From a virus: 64,000 bases of DNA. The first letter of the stretch is position 1. Each line of letters starts with the position of its first letter. A program made the translations under genes and the position numbers. Of this stretch, positions 21,839 through 30,182 are shown in pieces. Below the pieces are notes generated by a model. It was not told the origin of the DNA, ran no database searches, and saw only the letters and a list, made by a program, of their open reading frames with translations. The stretch covers positions 1 to 64,000 of IMG/VR virus record IMGVR_UViG_3300049491_000716. One strand, written 5' to 3'.

Positions 21839-22330
21839 GTGAGCGACCAGTTCGTCACCGTAATCGCTACCGAGGAAGGCGCTCGCGCAGCCTTCATCGC
21901 GGCCATGAACCATGCCAAGTGCATGTTTCTCAACGGCGAGCGCGTCGAGCTTCGCGTCGGGCCAGCGCTGGACCCGATCCGCGCGAAGCAGCGCAAGTTC
22001 CTCAAGGACATCGTGTTCGGCCAGATCGCTGAACAGGTCTGCGTCGGCGAGAAACGCGAGCGCTTCACCAAGGAAATCTGGGCCGAGTTCTTCCGCAGGC
22101 GATTGCTTGGCGACCGCTTCGAGATGCGTAAGCTGCCGGGCGCCAAGAAGGCGACGCCACACAAGGTACGGAACTCGACTGAAGAACTCGGCGTGCGCAA
22201 GTACGCGGCCTACACCGACCAGGTGATCGACATTGCCGTTGCCGAACACGGCGTGGAGTTTGTATTCGAGACAGGTGAGCGCGAGGCCGTTCGTCACGTC
22301 TCCAAGAAAGACCGTCAGCCGCAATCGTAA
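21839..22330 (+). CDS. ninB: NinB/Orf-like recombination protein, 163 aa
   Basis: NinB (Orf) of lambda helps load recombinases on SSB-coated DNA. The family block is clear: DPIRAKQRKFLKDIVFGQIAEQV, RFTKEIWAEFFRRR, and later TDQVIDIAVAEHGVEF. GTG 21839 lies three bases after the upstream gene. Confidence 0.8.
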   Translation: MSDQFVTVIATEEGARAAFIAAMNHAKCMFLNGERVELRVGPALDPIRAKQRKFLKDIVFGQIAEQVCVGEKRERFTKEIWAEFFRRRLLGDRFEMRKLPGAKKATPHKVRNSTEELGVRKYAAYTDQVIDIAVAEHGVEFVFETGEREAVRHVSKKDRQPQS

Positions 22331-22378
22331 ACCGCACAACTTTATTTTCCGCAACCCCTTGCGGCACAACAAAAAGGT
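22331..22378. promoter_or_regulatory. Hairpin flanked by operator-like motifs
   Basis: CCGCAA and TTGCGG form a small hairpin. GCACAACTTTA lies before it and GCACAACAAAAA after it, resembling the early operator motif. Possibly a terminator-operator combination before the next gene. Confidence 0.35.
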
Positions 22379-22618
22379 ATGCATCATTTGGAAATGGCAA
22401 CCGCAGATGGCAGACAAATGACGGACGAAGAGTTGGACCACACACCAGTCACCAAGGGCAAGTACAGCGGCAAGACGATGAGCCAGATCGCTGAGATTGA
22501 CCCAGCCTATGTGATCTGGGCATGCGGCGAGTGGAAGCCGATGCCGTGCAGCAAGTTGCTGCTGCGTGACTGCAAGAAGGACATCGCTGACTCGCGCCGG
22601 CCGCGCGGCAGCGCTTGA
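22379..22618 (+). CDS. Exonuclease X C-terminal-like protein, 79 aa
   Basis: TKGKYSGKTMSQIAEIDPAYVIWA matches the small domain at the C-terminus of exodeoxyribonuclease X and related proteins (GKYKGK...A..DP.Y..W). The catalytic exonuclease domain is absent. ATG 22379 is the longest start; 22418 is possible. Confidence 0.6.
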   Translation: MHHLEMATADGRQMTDEELDHTPVTKGKYSGKTMSQIAEIDPAYVIWACGEWKPMPCSKLLLRDCKKDIADSRRPRGSA

Positions 22619-22703
22619 CACGGAAAGGCCGGAGAGGAATCGAAAGACAAGGCACGGCCAGCAAAAGCGTGGCTCGGCAGGAACTGACTTCATTGGAGAA
22701 CCC

Positions 22704-24200
22704 ATGAGTGAGCAAGTAGCGGAGAACCCGCAGATTGAAGTGCTGGATGCGGCGCCGAAGATCACCACCGAGGTGGCCGAGTACACCAAGACGGCTGCCG
22801 GCCTGGCCGATCTTCATCGTCGATACGGCAACGTCGCATGGACGGTTGACACGAAAAAAGATGAGGACGCCGCGCGTGCAGTTCGTAGGGAATTGGTGTC
22901 GTTGCGAACCGGACTCGACAAGCTCCGCAAGGACATGAACGCCGACGATCAGGCGCGCATTGCCCTTCGCAACACCGAGGCCAAGCGCATCACAGCCTTG
23001 ATCGAAGCGCTCGAGGCGCCGGTGGATGAGGCGATCAAGGCCAAGGAAGATCGCATTGAACGCGAGAAACAAGAGCGCCTACAGGCCGAGGCCGCTCGCA
23101 TCGCCGCACTGCGCGCCAGCATTGACGACATTGCGTCGGTCGCGACTCGCGCCTCAAGCCTTTCGTCTCCGGCCGAGTTGGACCGCAAGATCGAAATGCT
23201 TGTCCGCGTGGAGATCACGGAAGCCGCTTTCTCTGAACTGAAGGATCAGGCCTTCGTCGTGAAGGCCGAGGCACTGCGTCGACTCGAGGACTTGAAGGTC
23301 TCTGCTGTGGCCCGCGAAGCCGCCGAAGCCAAGGCCCAGCGCGATGCCGAAGAACTCGAGAAGCTGCGTGCCGAGGCCGCCCAGCGCGAAGCCGATGAAG
23401 CCGCTGAGCGCAGCCGCGTGCTGGCCGAGCGCCACGCCCGAGAAGCCCGGCAGCGCCTGCATGACGACTTCCTTGCCGACCTTCGCCAGCAGATGCGCGG
23501 CACCCTCACCTGCAGCGCCGACCAGGTTTCCCAGAAGATCGAAGCCGTGAAGGCCATGGTGCTGCCGGCCGGGCTGGACGATCTTGCCGCCACGGCAGAG
23601 TTGGCGAAGGCCGACACTCTGGAAGAACTGACCGAGCTGCACGCCGTGGTCGTGCGCCGCGAGGAAGAACAGCACGTGGCTCGCGCCGAAGCCGATCGCG
23701 TGCAGCGCCAGGCCGATGAAGTCGCGGCTGCGCAGAAGCGTATTGATGACGCCGAAGCGCAAAAGGAAGTTTCCAAAAGGGCGGATTTTTTGGATCGCAC
23801 TCTTCAAGGTCTTGCGACTGAAGAATTCAAGCAACTGATGAGCGGCGAGACGGCTGCAATCATTGAACCGAAAACCGAAGGCTCACCCGAACTCGCAAAG
23901 GCATTTGACGATATTGCAGCGCTGGAACCGTCTGCGGCGCAGTTCAATGGCTGGACTGAAGTTCAAGAACCCGATCTTCGCGACACTGTTGACCCGCGGC
24001 CCGACATCAAGCTTGGCGACATCGCCGCCAGGCTCGGCTTCCCGCTGTCCGAGTCATTCGTCACCGAAGTCCTCAACATCAAGCCGGCTGGCTTCATCAA
24101 GCGTTCCGTGATGTTCCGGGCTGCCGACTTCGACGAGATCTGTTTCGCCTTGACTCAACACATCATCCGCGTGACGACCGCGCATCGGAGGCCGGCATGA
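22704..24200 (+). CDS. Large coiled-coil phage protein (DUF1351-like), 498 aa
   Basis: Residues about 60-400 are mostly charged heptad-like helices (EREKQERLQAEAARIAAL). The C-terminal domain (KLGDIAARLGFPLSESFVTEVL, FDEICFALTQHI) is conserved in phage proteins near recombination genes. ATG 22704 follows TTGGAG. Probably a recombination or replication accessory protein; not proven. Confidence 0.65.
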   Translation: MSEQVAENPQIEVLDAAPKITTEVAEYTKTAAGLADLHRRYGNVAWTVDTKKDEDAARAVRRELVSLRTGLDKLRKDMNADDQARIALRNTEAKRITALIEALEAPVDEAIKAKEDRIEREKQERLQAEAARIAALRASIDDIASVATRASSLSSPAELDRKIEMLVRVEITEAAFSELKDQAFVVKAEALRRLEDLKVSAVAREAAEAKAQRDAEELEKLRAEAAQREADEAAERSRVLAERHAREARQRLHDDFLADLRQQMRGTLTCSADQVSQKIEAVKAMVLPAGLDDLAATAELAKADTLEELTELHAVVVRREEEQHVARAEADRVQRQADEVAAAQKRIDDAEAQKEVSKRADFLDRTLQGLATEEFKQLMSGETAAIIEPKTEGSPELAKAFDDIAALEPSAAQFNGWTEVQEPDLRDTVDPRPDIKLGDIAARLGFPLSESFVTEVLNIKPAGFIKRSVMFRAADFDEICFALTQHIIRVTTAHRRPA

Positions 24201-24442
24201 GCATCATGAAGTGGAACAAGGGCGTGCCGCCGAGCATGGGTTGGTGGCCGGCCAGGATCCCGGGTCGCGAAGACGCGCCTTCGTTGCGCTGGTGGAATGG
24301 CAAAGTCTGGAGCTGGCCGGTGATGGTTGGATCAACTCAGATCAAGCACATCGTGGCGTGTGCCGGCATCAAGTCGCTCTGGTCGGATCAAGTAGTGTGG
24401 GCCGATCGACCGGCTGACTGGCCTGCCCGGAGCCGCACATGA
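24197..24442 (+). CDS. Small tryptophan-rich protein, 81 aa
   Basis: Ten tryptophans in 81 residues (MGWWPARIPG, SLRWWNGKVWSWPV), suggesting a compact WH2- or SH3-like fold. ATGA overlaps on both sides. Unknown function. Confidence 0.6.
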   Translation: MSIMKWNKGVPPSMGWWPARIPGREDAPSLRWWNGKVWSWPVMVGSTQIKHIVACAGIKSLWSDQVVWADRPADWPARSRT

Positions 24443-24765
24443 GCGGCTTTCACACACCCGGGCCGTGGTTGCCGCGTCGCGTTGACTCTCAGTGCTGGGA
24501 GATTGACGCGCCGAACGGCGACCCGCGGATCGGTCACACGACATGGACTGGATTGGCAGTGGTTTACGGCAGCGATGACGTCGGCCGCACCGCTGCGCCT
24601 GTCTGCGAGGCCAATGCTCGCCTGATCGCCGCCGCCCCGAATTTGCTGGCCGCCCTGCAATTGCTGACCACCAAAAGTGAGAAGCAGGCTACCGGTGCCG
24701 GCTGGAACAAGCGGCTGGCAGCGGCGCGCAAGGCAGTCGCGGAAGCCTTGGGAGAGCAGCCATGA
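24439..24765 (+). CDS. Conserved small phage protein, 108 aa
   Basis: Carries the widespread phage pattern HTPGPW near the N-terminus and ANARLIAAAPNLLAAL in the middle. The family is common in phage early regions but has no assigned function. ATGA overlaps with both neighbours. Confidence 0.75.
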   Translation: MSGFHTPGPWLPRRVDSQCWEIDAPNGDPRIGHTTWTGLAVVYGSDDVGRTAAPVCEANARLIAAAPNLLAALQLLTTKSEKQATGAGWNKRLAAARKAVAEALGEQP

Positions 24766-25037
24766 GTGCGCCAGACCATGGCAGCCCTGCGCGATGCCAT
24801 GCTGAAGGCGAGGCAGTCATGAGCGAACTGAAGTTCTGCAAGGATTGCCGGCACTTCTATGACGATGCTACCGAGCACGTCTACCCACTCTGCTCACACC
24901 CGAATGCGCGCGGCGAGCCAGACATGGTGACCGGAGGCCGCAATCGCCCAACCTGCGACTTCGCCCGCCGCACCGAGGGCATGTGCGGCCGCGAGGCTCG
25001 CTGGTATCACGAAATTCACACTGAAGGGAAACCATGA
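24762..25037 (+). CDS. Zinc-binding phage protein, 91 aa
   Basis: Cysteine pattern CKDCRHFY...YPLCSHP...CDFAR...GMCG suggests a zinc site. ATG 24762 keeps the operon overlap; an internal ATG at 24819 would begin exactly at the conserved part and may be the true start. Confidence 0.6.
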   Translation: MSAPDHGSPARCHAEGEAVMSELKFCKDCRHFYDDATEHVYPLCSHPNARGEPDMVTGGRNRPTCDFARRTEGMCGREARWYHEIHTEGKP

Positions 25038-25375
25038 AACGCATCTTGAAAACAACCGCGCTGCTTGCAGCCTTGGCATCTGTCTCCGCATGCACCGTGA
25101 TCCAGCCGTCGTGCTGCGCTCAGGCTTGCGCATGCCAGCAACCGGTGGCGGCGGCTCCGATCGTTGCGCCGCCGAGTCATTCGACGCCGCCCGCGATTCC
25201 GGTGGTGGCAGCCGTGGCCCCCAAACCGCCCGCCGTGAAGCCGCCGCCCGTGGCAGTAACGCCTGCGCCGCCGCCGGCTCACAGCAAGCCGCACCCGAAG
25301 CCGCCGGCACCGCCCCCGCCTCCGCCCGCACCCCCGAAGCATTCGCCTGGCAAGCCATGCGTCAAGAAGTCCTGA
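25034..25375 (+). CDS. Proline-rich lipoprotein, 113 aa
   Basis: A signal peptide with a lipobox (ASVSAC, modified Cys at residue 20) is followed by about 80 residues dominated by Pro, Ala and Lys. It would be anchored in a cell membrane with an extended tail. It directly precedes the pilin gene. Confidence 0.7.
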   Translation: MKRILKTTALLAALASVSACTVIQPSCCAQACACQQPVAAAPIVAPPSHSTPPAIPVVAAVAPKPPAVKPPPVAVTPAPPPAHSKPHPKPPAPPPPPPAPPKHSPGKPCVKKS

Positions 25376-25400
25376 ACCCATTCAACCCAAGGGGGTCACC

Positions 25401-25886
25401 ATGAAAACCAATCGCAATTTCTCCGGCTTCACGTTGATCGAAGTCCTCATCGTCGTGGCGCTGATCGGCATCCTGGCCGCCATCTCGCTGCCGGTCTACC
25501 AAGACTACGTCAAGCGCACGAAGCTCACCGAAGTCCTGCTGGCCGCATCAACCTGCCGCACCGCGGTTACCGAGGTCGTGCAGACTGCTGGCGTCCTGCC
25601 GGCAGCCGGTGCGTGGGGATGCGAGAGCGCGACACCGACTTCCAAGTACGTGGCTGCCGTCGAGACCGATGCCTTTGGGGCCATCCACGTGCTGGTGTCC
25701 GGCATCGGCGACAAAAACATTGACGGCCACTACGTGAGCCTCGTACCCTTGGCTACCGGCGACGTTCCGCCTGTGGCCGGCGACACCATCTTCCGCTGGG
25801 TTTGCGGCAACCAAGCCGTGCTTGGCACCAGCACTTTCGTGACCGACATCCCTGCCAAATTCCTGCCGGGCTCTTGCCGCGGCTGA
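25401..25886 (+). CDS. Type IV pilin precursor (PilA-like), 161 aa
   Basis: Complete class III signal: [20 protein letters not shown] with cleavage after Gly9, Phe10 becoming +1 and Glu14 at +5. The hydrophobic helix and a C-terminal cysteine pair (RWVCGNQ ... PGSCRG) are typical of type IVa pilins. It has a good site (AAGGGG) and a length usual for pilins. It could be assembled into host pili or minor-pilin complexes and change phage receptor or motility. Confidence 0.9.
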   Translation: MKTNRNFSGFTLIEVLIVVALIGILAAISLPVYQDYVKRTKLTEVLLAASTCRTAVTEVVQTAGVLPAAGAWGCESATPTSKYVAAVETDAFGAIHVLVSGIGDKNIDGHYVSLVPLATGDVPPVAGDTIFRWVCGNQAVLGTSTFVTDIPAKFLPGSCRG

Positions 25887-25914
25887 CCTTCAACTTCTGA
25901 CTGCGAGGTAATCT

Positions 25915-26916
25915 ATGAGCCTGCTTCCTGCCGCCATGAAATTGGCCGACGACATCCAACCGCTGGGCCCACCGATTCGGCGCCAGCCCGAGTCTAAGCC
26001 TGATGGGGCAGTCTGCGATCAGATCATGGCCAGCGTGTTGACGCTGATCAAGATCAACAATGGCTTGGACGGCATGCTCGCGAAGTCGAATCCTTCGAGG
26101 CTTCTCAAGGCGAAAGCAGTCGAAGACTTCCGGAAAGACTACTTGGTGGAGGCTCGTATCACCTACGCGAAGGCTACAGCCGAACGCAGCGTCTTTGCTC
26201 AGGTCTGCGAAGAAACATCGCAATCCATTCTGTCGTCAATTCAAGAAAGCGGCGAGGTCAGCGGTGAAGACTACTCAAGGACGAAGACAGCAGATCCAAC
26301 AACCCCGAAAGCCCACATGAAATTCGAACTCACGAACCCTACGACGGTCAAGCTCAAGCACGTCAACGCCCGCAAGGAGAACCACGGCGAGGCCAAGGTT
26401 CTAGCCATGGATCTGCGGCTCTGCTGGACCACGAACAATCGCGCTCTGGATGCGATGTTTCCAGGCTTGCGCCAATCTCTCTTTGCCGCCCTGCCGATCG
26501 GCGAACTGGAAGACGACGAACTCAGCGGCTATACGCTTCGCATGGAGTTTGGCTTGGGCGGAGAGAAGTCCGACACCGTGGTCAAGGTCTGCGTAGTGAA
26601 GGGGTTTTCAGTTTCGCCCATTGAAGGCGGCAGCGTCGAAATTGAGTTTTCGGTTTCTTCATCGGCTGACATCACTGGTGAGGTTTCGGGTCGATTCAAC
26701 GACTTCATCCAGCAAGACATCGTCATCACCCTGCTCGCCCCCACCGTGCTGGCCACCGACCTGATCGACGCCAGCGCCGGCAGCGGGGCTCCCGGCACCG
26801 GCCCGGCCGATGAACCCGAGAAGCCGAAGAAGGCCAAGAGCAAGGCCGTGATTGACGCAACGGAAGCCTTCATCCAGCGCAACACCGATGCCGACGGTGC
26901 CGCCCTGCCTCACTAA
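25915..26916 (+). CDS. Two-part phage protein with conserved C-terminal domain, 333 aa
   Basis: Residues 1-130 are a helical region of unknown type. From about residue 135 (MKFELTNPTTVKLKHVNARKE) begins a beta-rich domain common as a separate phage protein in recombination clusters. The Met at that point lacks a ribosome site, so I read one fused protein. The C-terminus is Lys/Pro-rich. Function unknown. Confidence 0.6.
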   Translation: MSLLPAAMKLADDIQPLGPPIRRQPESKPDGAVCDQIMASVLTLIKINNGLDGMLAKSNPSRLLKAKAVEDFRKDYLVEARITYAKATAERSVFAQVCEETSQSILSSIQESGEVSGEDYSRTKTADPTTPKAHMKFELTNPTTVKLKHVNARKENHGEAKVLAMDLRLCWTTNNRALDAMFPGLRQSLFAALPIGELEDDELSGYTLRMEFGLGGEKSDTVVKVCVVKGFSVSPIEGGSVEIEFSVSSSADITGEVSGRFNDFIQQDIVITLLAPTVLATDLIDASAGSGAPGTGPADEPEKPKKAKSKAVIDATEAFIQRNTDADGAALPH

Positions 26917-26932
26917 ACCCTGCGAGACCATC

Positions 26933-27145
26933 ATGGAAGAACCCGACATCAAGAGCGGCTGGTCCACACACCATGAACTCAGGTTCATCGAGGCGCTGGG
27001 GAGCTACGCAGTCACCGGCTTCACGCCGGTCGAGTTGCTGCGCGGCTATCGCATGGCGCTGATCAACCGGAAGCGCATGGCTGGCATGGATCGCGACAAG
27101 TTGCTGGCCAAGGTGCATGCGCGGATGGATGCGCTGGGCGCCTAA
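26933..27145 (+). CDS. Small phage protein, 70 aa
   Basis: STHHELRFIEALGSYA...LLRGYRMALINRKRM is a small helical protein pattern found in phage early operons. ATG 26933. Unknown function. Confidence 0.55.
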   Translation: MEEPDIKSGWSTHHELRFIEALGSYAVTGFTPVELLRGYRMALINRKRMAGMDRDKLLAKVHARMDALGA

Positions 27146-27148
27146 GCC

Positions 27149-27352
27149 GTGAACATCGAACTTCTGCCGTGCCCGTTCTGCGGGAGCTTTCATGTCTCGG
27201 TTGCCGATGTCGGGACTTCGGCTTGCTCCGTCTTGTGCGGCAACTGCGGAGCCGAAGGCCCTTTTGCTGAGGACGTGGATGCCGCAGCCAACGCATGGAA
27301 TGCCCGCACGCTCATCGGTGGCAAAACTGTGTCAAGTGATATTCCTGCATAG
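27149..27352 (+). CDS. Lar-like restriction alleviation protein, 67 aa
   Basis: LLPCPFCGS, then VLCGNCGAEGP and AANAWNAR, is the Lar-family zinc-ribbon signature. Lar of Rac prophage moderates type I restriction. GTG 27149 follows the preceding stop by three bases. Anti-restriction activity is inferred from family only. Confidence 0.8.
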   Translation: MNIELLPCPFCGSFHVSVADVGTSACSVLCGNCGAEGPFAEDVDAAANAWNARTLIGGKTVSSDIPA

Positions 27353-27512
27353 CAGAGCGCCGCCACACCCGAAGATTCATGAGCGCTAGTCATCAATGCG
27401 CGGGCGCATCCCAAAAGATGCCCGACACTCTTATTTGGCTTTGCTTTTCAAGCACGCCATCACATCGCCTCAACTCATCGGCGACTCTCTCAAAGAAATC
27501 CGGAGCAGACCA

Positions 27513-27701
27513 ATGATCATTGAACGCACCAAGATCCTCGAAGCCTACAACCGCGTCATCCAGCAGCTCGGCGAGCACAGCCACGAACAGGCATGCGCAG
27601 CCGTGAGCCAGGCGCTGGGCAACCCGCCCGACGTGGTGTCGGATGTCGTGATGCTGGCAACGCAGGAAGAGGCGGCAGCCGCGCAAGGAGTGGCGGCGTG
27701 A
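27513..27701 (+). CDS. Small helical protein, 62 aa
   Basis: ATG 27513 has CGGAG upstream; the frame is open back to 27396 but that part has no site. The sequence is Ala/Gln-rich and helical. It ends in a GTGA overlap with the next gene. Confidence 0.55.
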   Translation: MIIERTKILEAYNRVIQQLGEHSHEQACAAVSQALGNPPDVVSDVVMLATQEEAAAAQGVAA

Positions 27702-27805
27702 GCACAGATCACCTGACAACCGAGCGCTTCCTGGCGCTTGACGCCGCGCTTGCCAAAGTCCGTGCCGAAGTGCTGGCCGCCATGCAGCGAAGCCTGGGGG
27801 CTTGA
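27698..27805 (+). CDS. Small helical peptide, 35 aa
   Basis: Starts at GTG in overlap with the previous gene; LALDAALAKVRAEVLAAM forms one amphipathic helix. The next gene overlaps it heavily in another frame. Confidence 0.4.
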   Translation: MSTDHLTTERFLALDAALAKVRAEVLAAMQRSLGA

Positions 27806-28151
27806 GCAGGAAAGCAAGGCGCTGAACCTGCTGGGATCCTTGGTCACGCATCGCCAGTTCAAGCAGTACGTGCTGACCGGCATGTTCGTCGAGTCCAGCA
27901 AGCGCAGTGGTGTGACCTACGTCTTCCGCAGGCTCAAGCCGACCGTGGCGATGCACATCGTGGCCGGCAAGGTCAAGGTGCTGTGTGCGCTCTGCATGCA
28001 TGCCTGCGCTCATTACGCAGGATCGTGGGCTGGCGGCATGGCACCAAGCGACGACGTGGCCAGCCATCTCGTCATGATGCGAGGTGATGAGCGGCTCTAC
28101 TGGGCCAGAGCAAACCAACACGCCGCATGGCGCGCGGAGGCAGGACTGTGA
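27738..28151 (+). CDS. Conserved phage protein, about 110-137 aa
   Basis: From EAWGLEQESK onward it matches a common phage early protein pattern (RQFKQYVLTGMFVESSKRSGVTYVFRRLKPTVA, then GSWAGGMAPSDDV). The true start is unclear: TTG 27738 and GTG 27762 are possible, and the upstream 35-aa gene overlaps. Function unknown. Confidence 0.6.
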   Translation: MTPRLPKSVPKCWPPCSEAWGLEQESKALNLLGSLVTHRQFKQYVLTGMFVESSKRSGVTYVFRRLKPTVAMHIVAGKVKVLCALCMHACAHYAGSWAGGMAPSDDVASHLVMMRGDERLYWARANQHAAWRAEAGL

Positions 28152-28339
28152 AGCGCTACGCCATCCTCATCCTGCTGTGCACGCTCTACGCTTGCTCAGA
28201 CGACTTCGCGGCCAACGGCACCTACTGGCAGTACCAAGCGCTGAAGGATGCCTGCGTGAAGGATTCCATGACGGCCTACCGCACGAAGTCAGCCGAAGGC
28301 CAGCCCATGCTGGTGATCACCTGCCGGGAGAAGAAGTGA
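28148..28339 (+). CDS. Small lipoprotein, 63 aa
   Basis: Signal MKRYAILILLCTLYAC with a lipobox-like LYAC and a 47-residue polar domain containing two more cysteines. GTGA overlaps on both sides. Confidence 0.6.
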   Translation: MKRYAILILLCTLYACSDDFAANGTYWQYQALKDACVKDSMTAYRTKSAEGQPMLVITCREKK

Positions 28340-28986
28340 AGCGCATTGACGTCAGGTGCTGCGGCCAGCCGCTGAAGTTGCTGGGCACGTTGCCCGTGAT
28401 GGATGCCGTGCGCGACGGAGATCCGGTCAGATTCATCTTGATGCAGCCGCGAGTCCGGGACTTCGACGCGGCGCAAGGCGGAACCAACACCGAGATGGTG
28501 GCTGTGAACGAAGCCTGGCAAGTGCTCGGCGACGACAAGACGCGCAAGCACTACGACCAGACGGGAGAGAACAGCCCGCCATCGGTTGAGCTTCGCGCCC
28601 ACCAGCAGTTGACGGAGTTCTTCGCGGCAGCACTTTCAAACGACCACGTACCGCTGCTTGTTGCCGTTGGCCAGATGCTTGACATGCAGCAGGCGCAGGC
28701 CAAGCAGGCCATCAGCCAGAACGGCCACAAGGTCGTAAAGCTCACGGCGCGCCGGGACAAGATCAAGACGAAGGCCGGCAAGCAGAACTTGGTGCACCAA
28801 CTCATTGACCACGGCATCTTGGTGCTGAACGCGCAGATCGCGGAAGCCGAGGAAATTCTTGTCGTTAACGCCGCGGCTCGAGTGCTGGCGGCCAACTACG
28901 AATCTGAAGAAGACGCTGGGCTGATCGTGCCGCGTGGCCCAGTGTTTAGGGCGGGCTCGTTCACTGGAGGATTTCACAATGGCTGA
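28336..28986 (+). CDS. J-domain-like protein lacking HPD, 216 aa
   Basis: NTEMVAVNEAWQVLGDDKTRKHYDQTGE (about residues 54-81) matches helices III-IV of DnaJ J-domains. Where J-domains have HPD, this protein reads FDA, so it probably cannot stimulate Hsp70 in the normal way. A long helical C-terminal region follows. GTG start overlaps the lipoprotein gene. Confidence 0.55.
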   Translation: MKRIDVRCCGQPLKLLGTLPVMDAVRDGDPVRFILMQPRVRDFDAAQGGTNTEMVAVNEAWQVLGDDKTRKHYDQTGENSPPSVELRAHQQLTEFFAAALSNDHVPLLVAVGQMLDMQQAQAKQAISQNGHKVVKLTARRDKIKTKAGKQNLVHQLIDHGILVLNAQIAEAEEILVVNAAARVLAANYESEEDAGLIVPRGPVFRAGSFTGGFHNG

Positions 28987-29596
28987 GACCACCGCAATTT
29001 CTTGGTGCGACAGCACGCTGAATCCGTGGCTAGGATGCACCAAGGTCGGCCCTGGATGCGACAACTGCTATGCCGAGGCGATGATGGACAGGCGCATGCA
29101 CAAGGTCAAGTGGGGGGCCGGCCAGCCGCGTGTGCGCACCAATGAGGCCAACTGGCGTCAGCCGATTAAGTGGAATGCATCGCCGTTCTACGAATGCCCG
29201 ACGTGCCACTGGCGCGGCGCCGAATCCGATTTGCTGAAGACGCGGCCCGGCTATGCACCGTGGTGCCCGGCCTGCGGGCTCGGCTTGGTCGCCGCGCGGC
29301 GACGCGTGTTCTGCGCCAGCTTGGCAGACGTCTTCGACAACGAAGTTGATCCGCAGTGGCGCGTTGATCTGTTCAAGTTGATTGCCGGCACGCCGAACCT
29401 TGATTGGCTCCTGCTGACCAAGCGCATCGGCAATGTCGCCAGCATGCCAACTCGACGCATCCATGAAGGAGGTGGAGAGGCTCAGTGGCGCGCTCATAAC
29501 CGGTGCCTGACGGAATTCAGGCTCGGGGCATCCGCAGGCCTAATCGGTGTTGCAGTTTACGAACTCATTCCAGAAACACAAAAGCCGAGTGGTTAG
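28979..29596 (+). CDS. Gp37/Gp68 (DUF5131)-family protein, C-terminally truncated, 205 aa
   Basis: The N-terminus has the family signature LNPWLGCTKVGPGCDNCYAE, then CxxC pairs and DVFDNEVDPQWR...LDWLLLTKRIGNV. After about residue 160 the sequence no longer follows the family, which normally continues for another 80-100 residues. The gene therefore seems cut at its 3' end near 29455, at the meeting point with the late operon. Confidence 0.75.
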   Translation: MAETTAISWCDSTLNPWLGCTKVGPGCDNCYAEAMMDRRMHKVKWGAGQPRVRTNEANWRQPIKWNASPFYECPTCHWRGAESDLLKTRPGYAPWCPACGLGLVAARRRVFCASLADVFDNEVDPQWRVDLFKLIAGTPNLDWLLLTKRIGNVASMPTRRIHEGGGEAQWRAHNRCLTEFRLGASAGLIGVAVYELIPETQKPSG

Positions 29597-29603
29597 CTCG
29601 GCT
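29574..29603 (-). terminator. Late-operon rho-independent terminator
   Basis: AGCCGAG (29583-29589) and CTCGGCT (29597-29603) form a 7-bp stem. Read leftward it is followed by TTTTGTGTTT. It would terminate the long leftward late transcript, but lies within the 3' end of the rightward gene. Confidence 0.65.
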
Positions 29604-29733
29604 CTGTGCGGTTCCTGCGTCGCTCGCGTTGCGGCGCCCGGCAGTTTCATCGTTGCCCCGGTGGAACCTATTGCGCAATGCCGCGGATTATGCACTCATT
29701 TCAGGGGAGTGCAAGCGGCCCCGAATTGCTCCA

Positions 29734-30108
29734 TCACAGGGCGTAGCGCCCCGGCTTCTTCTCGTCGGGCTCGGTTTCGTCGGATGCCGGCGCCTTGTCA
29801 TCGCTGCACGGGTAAGCATCCCTAAGGATGGACGCCACCAACTTGATAGCCGGCAGGCCAAGCAATGGCGTCAGCCGGGCCATGCGCTCCTGCACGGCGT
29901 CTTTGACATCCCCCGCCGTCAGCGAATCCGGCACGCAGTGCTCGGCGCTTGTCGCGTCATGAGCGGCCAGCACGAAAATCAGGGCTTGCGCCTGGCCCTT
30001 CTCGTTTCCATCGAACAACTCCAACAGGCGCTGCCCAGTGAGGTAGTAGCCGCCGGCGTGAGTCATCCCGCAGACCGAAAGCAATGCTGCCGCAAACATG
30101 GACTTCAT
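29734..30108 (-). CDS. Exported Rap1a/Tai-like protein, 124 aa
   Basis: A signal peptide (about 1-18, MKSMFAAALLSVCGMTHA) precedes a domain with CVPDSLTAGDVKDAVQERM and LVASILRDAYPC, a pattern found in Rap1a/Tai immunity proteins that neutralise type VI peptidoglycan amidase effectors. It is the last gene of the late operon, next to lysis genes. The C-terminal 20 residues are acidic and unrelated. Confidence 0.6.
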   Translation of the reverse strand: MKSMFAAALLSVCGMTHAGGYYLTGQRLLELFDGNEKGQAQALIFVLAAHDATSAEHCVPDSLTAGDVKDAVQERMARLTPLLGLPAIKLVASILRDAYPCSDDKAPASDETEPDEKKPGRYAL

Positions 30109-30182
30109 CTGATTTCCTGCTCAAGTTGTGGGTACTTCGGGCCAGCAAGATTGAAGCCAGCGGCGGCGGCTGGCTTCATTCC

